Notes under the pieces: model-generated | Told to the model about the DNA's origin: nothing | Databases searched by the model: none | What the model saw: only the letters and a program-made list of their open reading frames with translations | Shown: positions 36,746 to 49,306 of the stretch, piece after piece | Layout: every line of letters starts with the position of its first letter | Position numbering within the stretch: the first letter of the stretch is position 1 | From: Halichoerus grypus | Taxonomy: Eukaryota; Chordata; Mammalia; Carnivora; Phocidae | Assembly: GCF_964656455.1 (NCBI RefSeq) | Contig: NC_135716.1 | Location: 110,144,389 to 110,208,388, forward strand | Direction of reading: 5' to 3' | Length of the DNA: 64,000 nt | Program-made: the position numbers and the translations under genes

Positions 36746-38480
36746 TTCTAGACCTTTCTCTCTATGTGGTCCCTCAGAGTGGCTCTGGAATATTTTGGAG
36801 GCAAAGATTGCTTAGGCATGAGAGCAGTGTCTCTCTCCTCTCACTAAGTAAGAAAGAAAGCCTGCGGAAATGTTCCAGGTGAACATGTTTTCAAATAGTA
36901 CTATTTTCATACGCTAAAATTTAGTATCTGTACACCAGTCGAACAATAATAAAAACCTGAAGTCCAAAATTCTTACAGGAAAGGTTAAATTAGTGCCAGC
37001 TATGTGCAAGATTCTCAGAGGAGAGATTAAATTAATAAAATATAATTTATTTCTCAGTGTATGGAGCCAACGATTCCATAATACCACTGAATGCTTACGT
37101 TCTATTAGCTTGGTCTTAATTTCTACTCCACAGTAGTGATGGGACCTGGACCTCTTTTATGACACTGTGTAAATGTTTCTAGCAAGGCAAAGGAGAAGAT
37201 GGGCATGCCTTTTTTGCTGCCGTGAGCGGCCACGTCAAAGCAGCATACAATAGCTCCAAACCCCGAGACTCACTAATGACACCATGTCAAATAAGAGTCA
37301 AGATCGAGTAATACATGAAATCAAACTGTAGATATTTTAGGTAAGAGCACAGGTCTGGGGTTACACTCACATCAAGTCTGTAAAGAAATTTTTTGTGCAT
37401 TTTGCTATTGCTTAGTAATTCAGAAACTTTTTTTTAGTATAATCATTCTCAGGAAAAATATAAATTTAAATCTAGCAATTAGTACTTCATAAAAATAGAT
37501 ATTAATTTTATGCTATCCTGAGGAGGTAGGGAAACATGCACTACCTCAATTCTCATGATTTTCAATTTTTTCTCCTCCAAAGCTATTTTTAAATATGGGA
37601 CTTTTCGAGATTATTTTTGTGGAGAAATTCCTCTACTCAGTGCCAAATGGTTTTGAAATAGTCGTCATTTCTCTCTGATGATAAACTATGTGGTGTTGCT
37701 TCCACTTTTAAAAACAAAGGGGAAAATGTGTTTATAGTTTCACTTTGAGACTCTTTAGAGAGAATTCTTATAACAGGGAATGATAAATAAATTTTAAACA
37801 GAAAGTTGGTTCAAAACTAGGAACAAATATCAATACCCCTCTTGACTCACTGGCCACCAAAGTGTTTGGAGAATCAGTTGATATTCTCCACGTTTGGATC
37901 AATTAGAAAGAGGTTTAGTCCCAGCTAATAATGCATGATGGCTGATGAGTTTTAAACCTGCCACACAGAGGGGGGCAGCTGTGTCCCAAGGACGGCCGGA
38001 AACAGGGACAGGGCCGCCGCTGGGACTCACGCCCCTCGGCCTCGGCCTCTCTGTGCGTTCCCTTCATTCCCTTTTCCTGCAGATCGGATTTCTCCCGTGG
38101 TGGGGTTCGCAGCCTCTGGGCTCCGCCAGCCCCTATGGCGCGGCCCTGGGTGGAGGCGACCTCACACTTGCATCGTTCGGCGTTTGGCGAGCAGAAGGCC
38201 CCTCTGTGAAAAGAAAAAGGCACTCCTTTTTCTTGGATGCAGTCCTCTAGCAGGGCCCCGGGTTCAGTCGGCAGAAGCAAGCGCGATTTCAGCCCGAGCT
38301 CTGCTCCTCGCCTGGGTGCCTTTGCCCGGAGGACCCACTGAAGCTAGGGTCCCCGCACACCTCGAATTTCTCGTAGCTTCTGTCCGTGTGTACGGGGGTC
38401 ATGCTTCCCTCTGGTTGCCCCTGAAATGCCCCCGCCTCCATTTGCCAAATGCCCAGCCACTCGGGTCTTCAGCTTTCTCT
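36746..38480. other. Intergenic, upstream of ABCA4
   Basis: AT-rich to about 37.9 kb, then GC-richer toward the ABCA4 start. No gene or repeat named. Confidence 0.5.
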
Positions 38481-38540
38481 TTCTCTTCCTTCTTAAAGGA
38501 GCCAACAGAGTGGCGGCCTGCTTTCCTCAACAAAGGGCTT

Positions 38541-38597
38541 ACGTGAATTAGAAGGGATTATGCTTGGCAGGGGGAAACTAGCCTTTAATCCCCCGGA
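38541..38597 (+). promoter_or_regulatory. ABCA4: ABCA4 proximal promoter with two CRX/OTX sites
   Basis: GGATTA (38555-38560, the reverse of TAATCC) and TAATCC (38586-38591) form an inverted pair about 25 bp apart. An AATTAG homeobox core (38547-38552) overlaps this region. TAATCC is the preferred core of CRX and OTX2, which drive photoreceptor genes, and ABCA4 is a rod and cone gene. No TATA box stands at the right distance. The link to expression is inference. Confidence 0.6.
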
Positions 38598-38716
38598 GAA
38601 GGACACGGCAGCCCGCGCGCCAGGGCCAGAGGTGCCCCGAGCGCCATTTACGACCGTCCCTGTCCCTCCGCCGACGGGGGGCTCCGAGGGGATCTCCTGT
38701 TCGTGCGGTCACCAGC
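38598..38716 (+). other. ABCA4: ABCA4 5'UTR (inferred start)
   Basis: GAAGGACACGGCAGCCCG and CCGAGCGCCATTTACG resemble what I recall of the human ABCA4 leader (about 100 nt). The exact start could differ by tens of bases. There is no upstream ATG between here and 38717. Confidence 0.55.
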
Positions 38717-38782
38717 ATGGGCTTTGTGAGACAGATCCAGCTTTTGCTCTGGAAGAACTGGACCCTGAGGAAAAGGCAAAAG
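38717..38782 (+). CDS. ABCA4: ABCA4 coding exon 1
   Basis: The ATG at 38717 has A at -3 and G at +4. The exon gives 22 residues, [20 protein letters not shown] then QK, and a donor GTAACAAG. This is the conserved cytoplasmic N-terminus of ABCA-subfamily transporters, an amphipathic stretch before the first membrane helix. ABCA4 is the photoreceptor disc-rim importer that moves N-retinylidene-phosphatidylethanolamine from the lumenal to the cytoplasmic leaflet; loss causes Stargardt disease in humans. Length (66 bp) and phase equal the known first exon. Confidence 0.98.
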
Positions 38783-41568
38783 GTAACAAGTGCAGTCTGT
38801 GGTCTCAAAGTGAGGTGTGGAGCAAATCAACAGTGGACGGGGTGGGTTGGGGTGGGGGCGGGGAAGGTGAGCTGTCGGTGGGCTCACTGCCATTCAGCAC
38901 TGAAGCGACGCTTAGGTGACTGCTCCGTGAACCTCCCCGACAAGTGTCCTTCACAGGAATCCCTGTTTCTCTGTCCAGAGATGGACGCTTTCCACCTGCA
39001 GCCCAGCACGGCCACAGTATGGTCTTCTTTTGCCCTCCCTGCATATGACTCCGTTGCCTGGCCCTCCCTTCCCCCACCCCCTGGCTTTGAACCCTGCCAG
39101 CCCAGCGCACAAGCCCTTGAGCGTCCATACGGTGCTGTGGGAAGATCCTCAGCCCCGAAGAACGGGCTCAAAGGAAAACAACACTCTCTAAGAGCCTCCC
39201 AGACCAAGGACACTATGTTTCATTGATTCTATGAGGTACACCGGGCTTTCCACATTTTCACCTTTCTGACATGGGGATGCAGCTCACAAGCAAGTGACAG
39301 TTTAACTAGACACATCTGTTTCTTTCCTAGTGTGCAAAAAAAATAACAGTGCATCTTACAATTGAGGGTGTCTTAGATTCAATGAGATACAATAACTTCT
39401 CAACCAGCACAGACATCTAACTGAGCCCTTTCAGGGAGCAGATATAAGGGCTGGGCTAGGCCAGAGATAAAGAGAATGGATTTGTTCCAAGCCTCCATTT
39501 GAGATGGGTTTTTGCAGGTGGGCAGGGTTTTCCTGGGCGTTGGAAAAAATGTTAGGGGAGAAGGGGGCCAACGGGTGGAGCATCTGAAGGCCTGTGATTG
39601 AGTGTCTCGGTCAGAGTTCAGTCAGAGAGAATCTGGAATATAAAAAGGTGTTAGCTAAGTCCGAGGCTGGTCACTGAGGGGATGAAAGCGAACAAGGTAT
39701 CATGGAGGTAACAAGTGTAGGATGTCCCTTCCACCCTAGTGTTGAGGGAACCAAGGGAAGAGCGTGGAACTCTCAGCACTTGGAAACACAGAGATGGTGG
39801 TAGAGCTCTAACTCGGACCTGGGAGGGAGGGGCGCAGTGAGGCTGCCGTTGGGGTCTCCCACCCAGTCCCACAAAGAGGGACCCTGGCTAGATTTGGAGC
39901 GGAGGGACAATAGCTTAATCATTAGCCCAGAAAAGAGCAAATAGCAAAGGACATAATCCAACCATGTGCATAGGTGGTTGGTCCTTTCTGCTGTGTGTCG
40001 CTGGGATAGGACTTAGGGAGGCTGCAGGGGGAAGCCAAGTTAGGACCCCCTCAGACATGGGAAACACCGCTGTCCTCAGGCTGCTCTCCTTGTCAAAGCT
40101 ACTCTGATTATCAAATTAGTGTTGAAGTTATTTGTCGCACTCAGGAGCCAAGTGCTAACAGTAATTAGACACTCAATCCCTTGCTTCCATGAGTTTCCCT
40201 TCCAGAATGAAAATAGACAAAATTAAGCAAGATTCACTATTAAATTCATGTATTTATTAATGTGCTCCTTCAATCAACAAATACTTAATAATCACTAGGC
40301 ACTGTGCCAGGTGCTGGGTACACAAGGGCAGACAAGACAAGCATGGTCCTTGTCCACATGGTGTTCACAATCTATGAAATGCCAAGGAAAATCCAATCTG
40401 CAACTGTTTCTCTCTCTTTCCCGTAAGAAATTAAGATTCTCACTTAGTTCTACTCTTAATGTGCTCTTTGTGGCCCTCAAACAATATCCTTGAGGACTTT
40501 ACCTGCTGAAATGATTCCATTTCTGTGGCAAGCATGTTTCTATTACAGAGAATAACTCTATTTTCAAAGACAGGGTTTGGCTCAGAGGCCCTCACCGGCT
40601 CTGCTCCCTTTCCCTGGCGTTGGCGGGTGTCCCCTGTTCAGGGACCCCGTCTTTCCCGCAGTGTGCTCCCAGGGGGAACACGTTGCCAGCCTCTCTGTGG
40701 TGAGATAGGACCACCCCGGCTGAGAACCCTGGCTGGGGGAAGCTCCCAGGATTAGACCTGGTCTGGGCTGACATTCATTTGATGCAATCCTGCTGGCCTG
40801 CAATTTGAGATCTCTGTCTGGTGTGCCTCCAGCCGACTTGCCCACTGCCACCATATTCTGGGAATGACCAGGATGTCTGAGCAAAGATGGAGGTTTCTTC
40901 TACAGCCCCCAGCAGCTCTGACAGGGGTCCGTGGCTCCTTCCCTAAGCTTTTGGTTCTTCTGGAAGGTTTTGCCTCAACAAAATGGTTACTCTAAAGAAA
41001 GTACAACACACCTAACCCATAACTCAACTCCTAGGTTTTTAACTTCTCAAACTTCCATGGTTTTGGGCGTTCACTGTTGTGAACAAGGGCAAAACAGATA
41101 CCAAGTTTCCCCATTCCTCTTCTCCCAATCCCTGAGGGCATGAGATGAAAATCTTCAGAGCTCTGCATTCCTCCTTCCTTTTTATTTTCTTCCTCCATTA
41201 ACACTTATCAAGTATTACTAAGTGGCTGGCGCTGTACTGTCACCTCAGGTCCATGAGAGAGCTACCACTTGCGTCCCCGTGGGGACTGATGAGGTTAGTG
41301 AGGCTTCAGTGAAGGTTAGTGACTGGTGGGGCTGGCAGACATGGCCATTACCCCACACTGGGGTCGTGGAGACTGCAGAGTCAGGGTGGCTGTCTAATTT
41401 ATCATCCAGACCAGGGCAGTTTTGAAAGTCAAAGGTATTACTAGGAACAATGGCACCAGGGTAAAACATGTAATCTCACACTTGACCTGGCGAACTGGGC
41501 CGTACAGGTGGGCCCATACAGCCAGGACAGCCTGCCGAGTTAGACGCAGCCCCCACTCTCGGGGACCT

Positions 41569-41662
41569 CGGGGGGGGGGGGGCTCGCGCCTGCGCAAAGT
41601 TACTGACAGCATAATGTGCTCAGCAGTGGAGTAGAAGGAGGTGGGGCGGTGGGGGGGGGGGC
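41569..41662 (+). repeat. Two long G-runs
   Basis: About 13 consecutive G near 41570-41582 and about 10 near 41652-41661, with further short G blocks. The region is capable of G-quadruplex formation on the transcribed RNA. A GCGCCTGCGC motif (NRF1-like) lies between them. Confidence 0.8.
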
Positions 41663-42764
41663 GCTGAGGATGAGTTCTGGGGGCTCAGGAGAGAAATGGG
41701 GTTTGGAGAGCGTGAGAGAAGACTTCTCAAGGAGTTCGGCCATAGAACGGGCACTTCCCATGACAAGAGCTGTCCCCACCATCCTGGACAAATATACCCT
41801 GCCCATATTTGCCATGGGCCAGGCCCTGTGCCAGGGGGGGTTTATAAAGATCACTGGGTGTGCCTCCTTTCCCCGAGAGCTCACAGTGTCGGACCTCCCT
41901 GGTGTCATCCCCTTGTCCCAGCTTCCATGTCAGAGCAGGATATTTGGGGAGGCCTGAGGACTCATGAGAGGAGGGGTGTCCTGGACACCTGGTGCGGCAG
42001 CAGGCTCTGGTCTGGGGCCCAGCATCAGGCAAGGAGAAGTTGGCAGGGTGCAGGGAGGGTGCAGGGAGGGTGGGCAGGCTGCCGCAAGCATACCCAGGTC
42101 CTGGGTCTGTATTCATCCAGGCAAGAATCCTGGCTGGGCTGTGGGTGCCGGAGGGAGACTCAGACAGCCCGTTTCAAGCCTCAGCTACCCACCTTTAAAT
42201 TGGAAACAGACTAGGAGGGAAGGAAATCTAGCTGGCCGAGATTTAAAACAACAAGCACAACTCTGCCCTTCCCTGCAACCCCTCCTCCCCCATGTAGATT
42301 GAATGGTAAAGAGAGGGGGAGGGGAAGCAAAAAAAAAAAAGAGAGAGAGAACAAGGAAATACCAGTTTGGGGGAAAAAAAAAATTTTCCATCGGCCCCTT
42401 CTGAGCCTTGGCTGGGCTTAATTAAAGTTACAGACATGTTTAAAGGGAAAGGGTGGGGGGAGTCAGAGCTGCCCTGAAAACATGTTTTTAATTACGCTGT
42501 GGAATTTCTCCCTGGGGTATGCCTGTGCACAGTTGAGCATCAAGGACAAGGATGCCGCTTTGGGGTGGGGATGCAGAGCACGACTGGGGCGGGGGCCACA
42601 GGGAGAGGTTGTTGTGAGGACCTGCCTGGCTGGAAAGGAATGGCCGGTGGTCTTTGTGCAGGAGGGAGTGTGAAATGCAGCCCCTCCAAAACAAACCCTT
42701 GCAGAGTTAGAACAATAACACGGACCTCTCAACAAACGTTTGTCCAAGATTACCAAGCACTACC

Positions 42765-42895
42765 TATTCCAGTGGGTCTCAGCCCAGCTGCACATTGGAA
42801 TTACCTGGGAAGTGTTAGAAACAAACAAACAAAAAGCAACCTGAGGTCCCACGCCCAGAGAAACCCGGGTAATTGATGTGGGGCATGGCCTGCAT
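42765..42895. repeat. MER5-like hAT fossil
   Basis: 'CAGTGGGTCTCAGCCCAGCT', 'GCACATTGGAATTACCTGGG' and 'CCCACGCCCAGAGAAACCC' in the typical order. A (CAAA)n expansion interrupts it. Confidence 0.7.
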
Positions 42896-43539
42896 TCCCC
42901 CCGCCTGATTTCTGCCGGCAGCCACTTGGGAGCTGCCTTCAAAAAGGTGGTCAAGTGAGGGGCAGGGACCTGGGGCAGAACCAGCAGCCCGAACTCAGAG
43001 ATGCGGGGAAGGCAGACACCTGCAAGTCCGCACTCGTCCTAGACACCCCCAAAGAATGAAGGAAGGAACGAGAATTCTGATCTGGTCCCCCCCCCCCACT
43101 GAGGGGGGGCTTCAAATCACAATGCCTTGCAAAGACCAGATACTTCAAAAATACAGGAACAAATGAGTGAGTAGAGGAGAAAGTGTGTGAGGAACACGGC
43201 AAAGACGGTGGGGGTGCACCAGCTTGGGTTTGGGTGTTTTATCCGTGGGACAGGGAAGCCAGGCTGGCTGATCCCTCCCCCGGTCCAAGCCCCGAGAACA
43301 GGTAGAGCAGGGGACGGTGAGTGGTCAGTTTCTCAGGAAGCCCCATGTTTGCAATCTGGCAAATGAGCAGTTCTGAATCCAGAAAGGGAGAAGGGGAGAA
43401 AACATGAATGGGGGGGGGGGGAGCGGCCAGGCCTAAAAGCTTGCAGGTCATTTTAATGATAACCCCCTTGCTCTTCAGCCGGTACTGTGTGTCGTGACCT
43501 ACAACGTCCCTGTGGTCTTTGTGGGAAGTGAGGGTCAGG

Positions 43540-43870
43540 AATAAAGGGCTTGTGTTTATTGAATGTTACCTCGTACCAGATTCTGCTCTGGGAGGTCGGT
43601 TCTGGTACCAGCCCGTTACAGATGAGGGCCCGAGGCATGGAGCGATTGGACGGGCAACCCAAAGTCATACAGCTAATAGGGAACAGAGCCGGATAAAACC
43701 CACAGGACTGACACATTCAACCCTTAGGGGATACTGAAGGACAAAATAGTCTCATTTCACAGATCGGAAAACTGAGCCTTGGTGATGAAACAAGCCCGAA
43801 AGTGATTCTTAACCCAGATCTTCCCATTCCCAAATGTCTGACATACCAGACTACTCCCAGACAGACGTTG
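43540..43870 (-). repeat. Two MIR fragments
   Basis: The first (43540-43732) holds 'TGTTACCTCGTACCAGATTC' and 'AAAGTCATACAGCTAATAGG'. The second (43738-43862) holds 'CATTTCACAGATCGGAAAAC'. Both are antisense. Confidence 0.7.
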
Positions 43871-44204
43871 CTACATGGAAGGAAGCGGATTGACTTGGGA
43901 GAAAGCCAAGGTTGCACACAATTGTCTTAAGGGGAAGAATCAGATGTGTGGAACCTGGACTGGTTGCCTCACTTCCTCGGTGAAGACAGCACGAACGACT
44001 TCCGGTTTCATCACTTGCTCCTACCCCTCGCCCTGTGATCTTGCCAGGCTTGCTCCCTGATCTTACTCATGGACAGAAGGACCTGGGATGGAAGGCATGA
44101 AGCCAGTGTACAGAACATGCCCCTGGGGGTGTGGTTTGTTAAATCTGCAAAGTGTCGGTGACCTCCAGCTTCCCAAGGAGCCTCCGAGACTGGTCCTTGA
44201 CAAA

Positions 44205-44345
44205 GGCTCACTCATTCCATATTTATGGGGCCCCTATTATGAAGCTGGCCCTGTGTCGGGTGCTGGAATCACAGTAGTGACAAAGATAGACAGGGTCCCT
44301 GCCCTCAGACAGCTCACGACCAGTGAAGGTTCCATTTCCACGAAG
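44205..44345 (-). repeat. L2 fragment (antisense)
   Basis: 'CTCATTCCATATTTATGGGG', 'GCTGGAATCACAGTAGTGAC' and 'TCCCTGCCCTCAGACAGCTC' match antisense L2. Confidence 0.7.
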
Positions 44346-45750
44346 GAGTAATGACCCTGATTTACGATGAATGATAAGACAAGGGACGGGCGGGGTGCTG
44401 TGGGAACAGCTGTGCAGGTCTAGTAAGGGCGAGAGTGTTAACAGTGAGATAGGGTCCCTGGGGAAGAGGCTCAGCCCTCTCCTCCTCCTTGGTTTGCTGG
44501 CCCTGGGGGAACTGCCAACATTCCAACGGCTATCAAGTGTGCCGGGGGTCAGTCTCTGTAACACTGGATGGGATTGTCCAATGTTGATGTTTTGCCATCT
44601 TGTAGGATCATGTGTCAGGGCAACCCTGAAAAGTGAGTGCCTTAAGGAAAATCTACATCATGTATAATATATAATAATATTTTGATGTGTTTCCTCTAAC
44701 ATATCTTCCCTTGATATATTTTGAATAAAACGTTGAGTAAAAAGTTACAACTGCATAATCACCACCTGCCCTAAACATTTTTTGTTTTTTCTTCAATGCA
44801 TTATCTTTGCCCCCCCCCCACCACCACTTTATGTTATAATTTGCAGTAATTCTGTAGCCAGCAGACCCTAATAGCAGGAAAGGAATAAACCTTTACTGAG
44901 TACCTGTTATGGTGTCTACCACTTTGCTGAGTATTTATGTACATTTCTTTGAAAGGAATGACAAAGAGTTAAAGACCATGCAAATGGCCCCTAGCTGGTC
45001 TATGTATTAAGTCTCTATTCTTAGCGAGTGGCACAAGTCCTCCTTCAGACCTTAGGAGTTCCCTTCCTAAGGTCTCTGCAGTGGGGGTTGGGTAGAAGAG
45101 CTATTGCATTCCCCAAATCACATCCCCCTCCTCCCCTCCTCCCCTGCTACCATCCCACACCTGCAACCCACGCCCTCATGTGCAATGCCACGGAATGTGG
45201 CTCCAACAACCAGCTGCTCCTTCCTTTGGAGTCAAGAGTCCTTAAACTCTAAGTCGAACCTAAATTCAAGTTCTGGCTTTCAACCATAGGTTGTTATCAG
45301 CAGCCTCTGCCAGTATTGTAAAAACTGACAGCAGTATGCCCTTCTTTCTTCCTTTAAGCAATGAGAAACTTGTGGCAGGAAAGACGTTGGTAAACCCAGA
45401 TTTTTGTTGACCTTGCTATGGATCACAGTGTTTCAGAGTCCTTTGCTCATTCATTCAGTGACCACGTATGCAAGATCTAGTGTGCCCTAGAAGCAGGGCA
45501 ATGGGGAGGGGCGGAAAGAGCTCAGGAGACACGTGAGAGCTGGTGGGGCCCTACAGAGCAGAATCTGTATTCATGTGCACAGCGACATGGGAGAAGTACT
45601 GAAGCACACATCTTGGTCCTTGATGAAAGTCCTGTGTTAATGCAATTTCCTGAAATAGAGGCAGGGTAGAACCCGGATGGACACAAAGTCTTGTGAGTCT
45701 AATATATCAGGGTAGAAGTAGTGAGGGAAAGGGAATAAGAGACGGAAGTC

Positions 45751-45940
45751 TGGGGCGCCTGGGTGGCTCAGCCGGTTAAGTATCTGACTCTTGATTTTGG
45801 CTCAGGTCATGATCTCAGGGTCATGAGATCGAGCCCTGCATCAGGGCATGGAACCTGCTTAAGATTCTCTTAGATTCTCTCTCTCCCTCTGTCCCCTCCA
45901 CCCCACCGCCGGAGCTCTAGAGAGAGAGGGAGAGAGAAAA
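45751..45940 (+). repeat. CAN-SINE
   Basis: Head TGGGGCGCCTGGGTGGCTCAG, older-looking 3' part without the AATAAA tail. Short target-site repeat GGAAGTC at 45744-45750 and 45941-45947. Confidence 0.9.
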
Positions 45941-46068
45941 GGAAGTCCTTTAGGAAATATACCACAACCAAGCCCTATTGCACAGACACGTGCTGAGTTG
46001 TGTGTCCACTCTGGGTGTGTCTCCTGTAATCTCTTAGCATCACTGGTCTTTTTGTCTTGTTTTTCCAG

Positions 46069-46162
46069 ATTCGCTTTGTGGTGGAACTTGTATGGCCTTT
46101 ATCTTTATTTCTGATCTTGATCTGGTTAAGGAATATCAACCCTCTCTACAGACAACATGAAT
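46069..46162 (+). CDS. ABCA4: ABCA4 coding exon 2: first transmembrane helix
   Basis: 94 bp between TTTTTCCAG and GTAAGCAT. It encodes [20 protein letters not shown], then [11 protein letters not shown] and the first base of Cys54 (T|GC). The hydrophobic run at residues about 23-43 is the first membrane helix of transmembrane domain 1. It exits into the lumenal (disc-interior) domain at RNINPLY. Size and phase are those of the known second exon. Confidence 0.98.
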
Positions 46163-47275
<1,113 letters not shown>

Positions 47276-47299
47276 TAAGTGTTGAGACTCCCAAAATCT

Positions 47300-47465
47300 T
47301 AGGCTATGGCTTGAGGGCATTGGTTCTTAACCTGGGGGGGCTAAAGACCATTCTGAGAAGCTGATGAAAACCAATGGCCCCTCTTCCCCCCAAAATGGAC
47401 TCACACATAAAACATTACATTGTGCATAAGATTTCAGGGGACTTGTGGACTCCAGGTTAATGACC
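47300..47465. repeat. MER1-type DNA transposon fossil
   Basis: 'TTGGTTCTTAACCTGGGGGG' to 'GACTCCAGGTTAATGACC' gives roughly inverted ends of a hAT-like non-autonomous element. The family is not certain. Confidence 0.6.
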
Positions 47466-48705
47466 TCTCGTCTGGGGTCTAATTATAAGTCAAATCCCAT
47501 AGGAAGAGAGTCTACCTTTGGAATTCCCTTTCTGAGCAGGAGGTGGAAGAACATGATGTGAGCATGTCCTATAGACAGAGGCTCAGGGACGTGCACAGGG
47601 TCATCCTTCACCCACCGGGCTGATCTTGAGTTTACCTGAGGGACACCAACAAGGGCTTATTGGGGAGTGGGCTTCACTATACTTAAATATACACTAGGTC
47701 AGATGGAAACAGATATTTGGTTACTCCTGTTTTTTTCCTTAAAGTAGTCTGGATATAATTCCTCTGGGACAAACCTGCATTTTGACTCAAGAAAAGGGAC
47801 ACTTGGCAAGTCAGCCTAATGCTCAGAGGTAGCCTTCCCCACTGGGAACAAACTATGGTTGCTTTTGCCCTGCCGTGGCAGAGTAGAGTAGTGGTGATAG
47901 AGACTTACGGCCTACAAGCCTGTAATATGTATCTGTTTGCCAATCCTTGGCATATAGAAAGACAGAAGAGGGAACATCGGTCTTCCTGAGAATGTCAGGG
48001 AGGTGACATTTTAGCTGAGCTCACAGGGTTGCAAACGCTTGCTTGGGAACTGTAACTTGCAATCTATAACTTCAGCCTGAGTCCCCTTGAGGTGCCTGAG
48101 AAGGAACACCTCCCCATAGAGATCGCATGGGGTCGCACAGTGGGATCAGGGAGCCTGGGAGACACCTGAGTGGGGACTAGCTGGGGCTTTGTGGGACTGG
48201 CACTGGTGGTGTCTAGAACCTGAGGGAGTTGGGGAAGGGGGCTTCAGACTCCAGCTGTACTCAGCATTTGAACCAGGAAACCTGGGTTTCACATTTCACA
48301 CTCTCATTATAGGTGAAATACGGGCTTATTCAAGGTTCTTTTGCTTGCAGGGCAAAGAAGCCCATTCCAACAAGCTGAAGCTCCAGAAGGAAATATATGA
48401 TTTGGACACTAGACCTTCTTGCAAAGCCTGGGGAAGCTAGGCAGGCGTCAGGAGGTGCGGGACAGGAGCTGGATGGCTGGGCCTGCAGGGTTCAGCCTCT
48501 GTCCCTTGCTGGGCATCTACTATATTTACCTCCCTCCACTGACCAATGTCCCTGCTTCTCAATGCCCACAATGGCTCTGGTTGCCCAGTTCAGAGCACCT
48601 TGCCTCGGGCAACTGGAAGAGCATCGTTGAATAACATTCAAATTCCTGGGAACATAGCTGATTGGTTCAACTTTGTTTTCCTCATCCAGTCAGCCACGGC
48701 AGAGG

Positions 48706-48782
48706 GTGTGTGTATGTGTGTGTGTGCACATGCACGTGTGTGTGTGTGTGTGTTTATGTGTGTGCTTGCGCGCGTGTGCTCG
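48706..48782. repeat. (TG)n microsatellite with GCGCGC core
   Basis: TG runs are interrupted by GCACATGCACG and followed by CTTGCGCGCGTGTG. It is an alternating purine-pyrimidine tract with Z-DNA potential. Confidence 0.95.
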
Positions 48783-49166
48783 CAGGGAGGAACTTGTGGA
48801 TTAACCATGGTTGTCCATGCCTACGATGGCTGGAAGGGCAGGTCTCAGAGAAGTGGCAACGCTGGGAAGAACCTCCAGTACCATCTTCTAATGTCAGCCT
48901 GCTTAAGGCTTCTCTGGGCAGGAGACACACAGAGCATGGGGTTAGGAGGTGACTTGGCCCCGCCGAAGCTGGAAAGCTGAACAAATTGCTCACCAGCTCT
49001 ATTAGCCTCTAAGTACAATGAGGCCTTTTCTCCTTTCTCCTTGGTCCTCTCCTTCGGTAATGTCATACCTAGGTCAAGCATGTGGTATCTGAAAAACTAG
49101 CAGTGTTATTATTATTATGAAAATGACAACGATATCTTTACTGATGAAGCTTTGTCTTCCTTACAG

Positions 49167-49306
49167 CTTGGCAAGGGTGTTCCGAGATCTTCAGGAACTG
49201 CTCATGAAGGCCCCGGAGACGCAGCACCTTGGCCATGTGTGGGAGGAACTTCACACCTTTTCTCAGCTCATGGACACCCTCCAGACTCACCCTGAGAGAG
49301 TTGCAG
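49167..49306 (+). CDS. ABCA4: ABCA4 coding exon 4: lumenal domain 1
   Basis: 140 bp between CTTCCTTACAG and GTATGCTG. It completes Ile101 and continues [20 protein letters not shown], then [20 protein letters not shown] and VA plus the first base of a Gly codon. It lies in the large exocytoplasmic domain between the first and second membrane helices. Compared with the human sequence as I remember it there are several conservative substitutions and no gap. The splice phase matches exons 3 and 5. Confidence 0.98.

Larger units (their letters stand above)
38783..46068 (+). other. ABCA4: ABCA4 intron 1
   Basis: 7,286 bp. It holds L2/MIR remnants (about 40.29-40.42, 41.77-41.84, 43.54-43.87, 44.2-44.34 kb), a MER5-like fossil (42.77-42.89 kb), long G-runs and one CAN-SINE (45751-45940). 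No alternative exon could be supported. Confidence 0.9.

Noticed and set aside
38097..38546. A 149-residue frame directly upstream of ABCA4.
   Set aside because: It lies in the GC-richer promoter flank and ends before the inferred transcription start. It has no family resemblance and is not in phase with exon 1.
48546..48980. A 144-residue frame in ABCA4 intron 3.
   Set aside because: It includes a Cys/Val run translated from the TG microsatellite; it is an artefact of the repeat.
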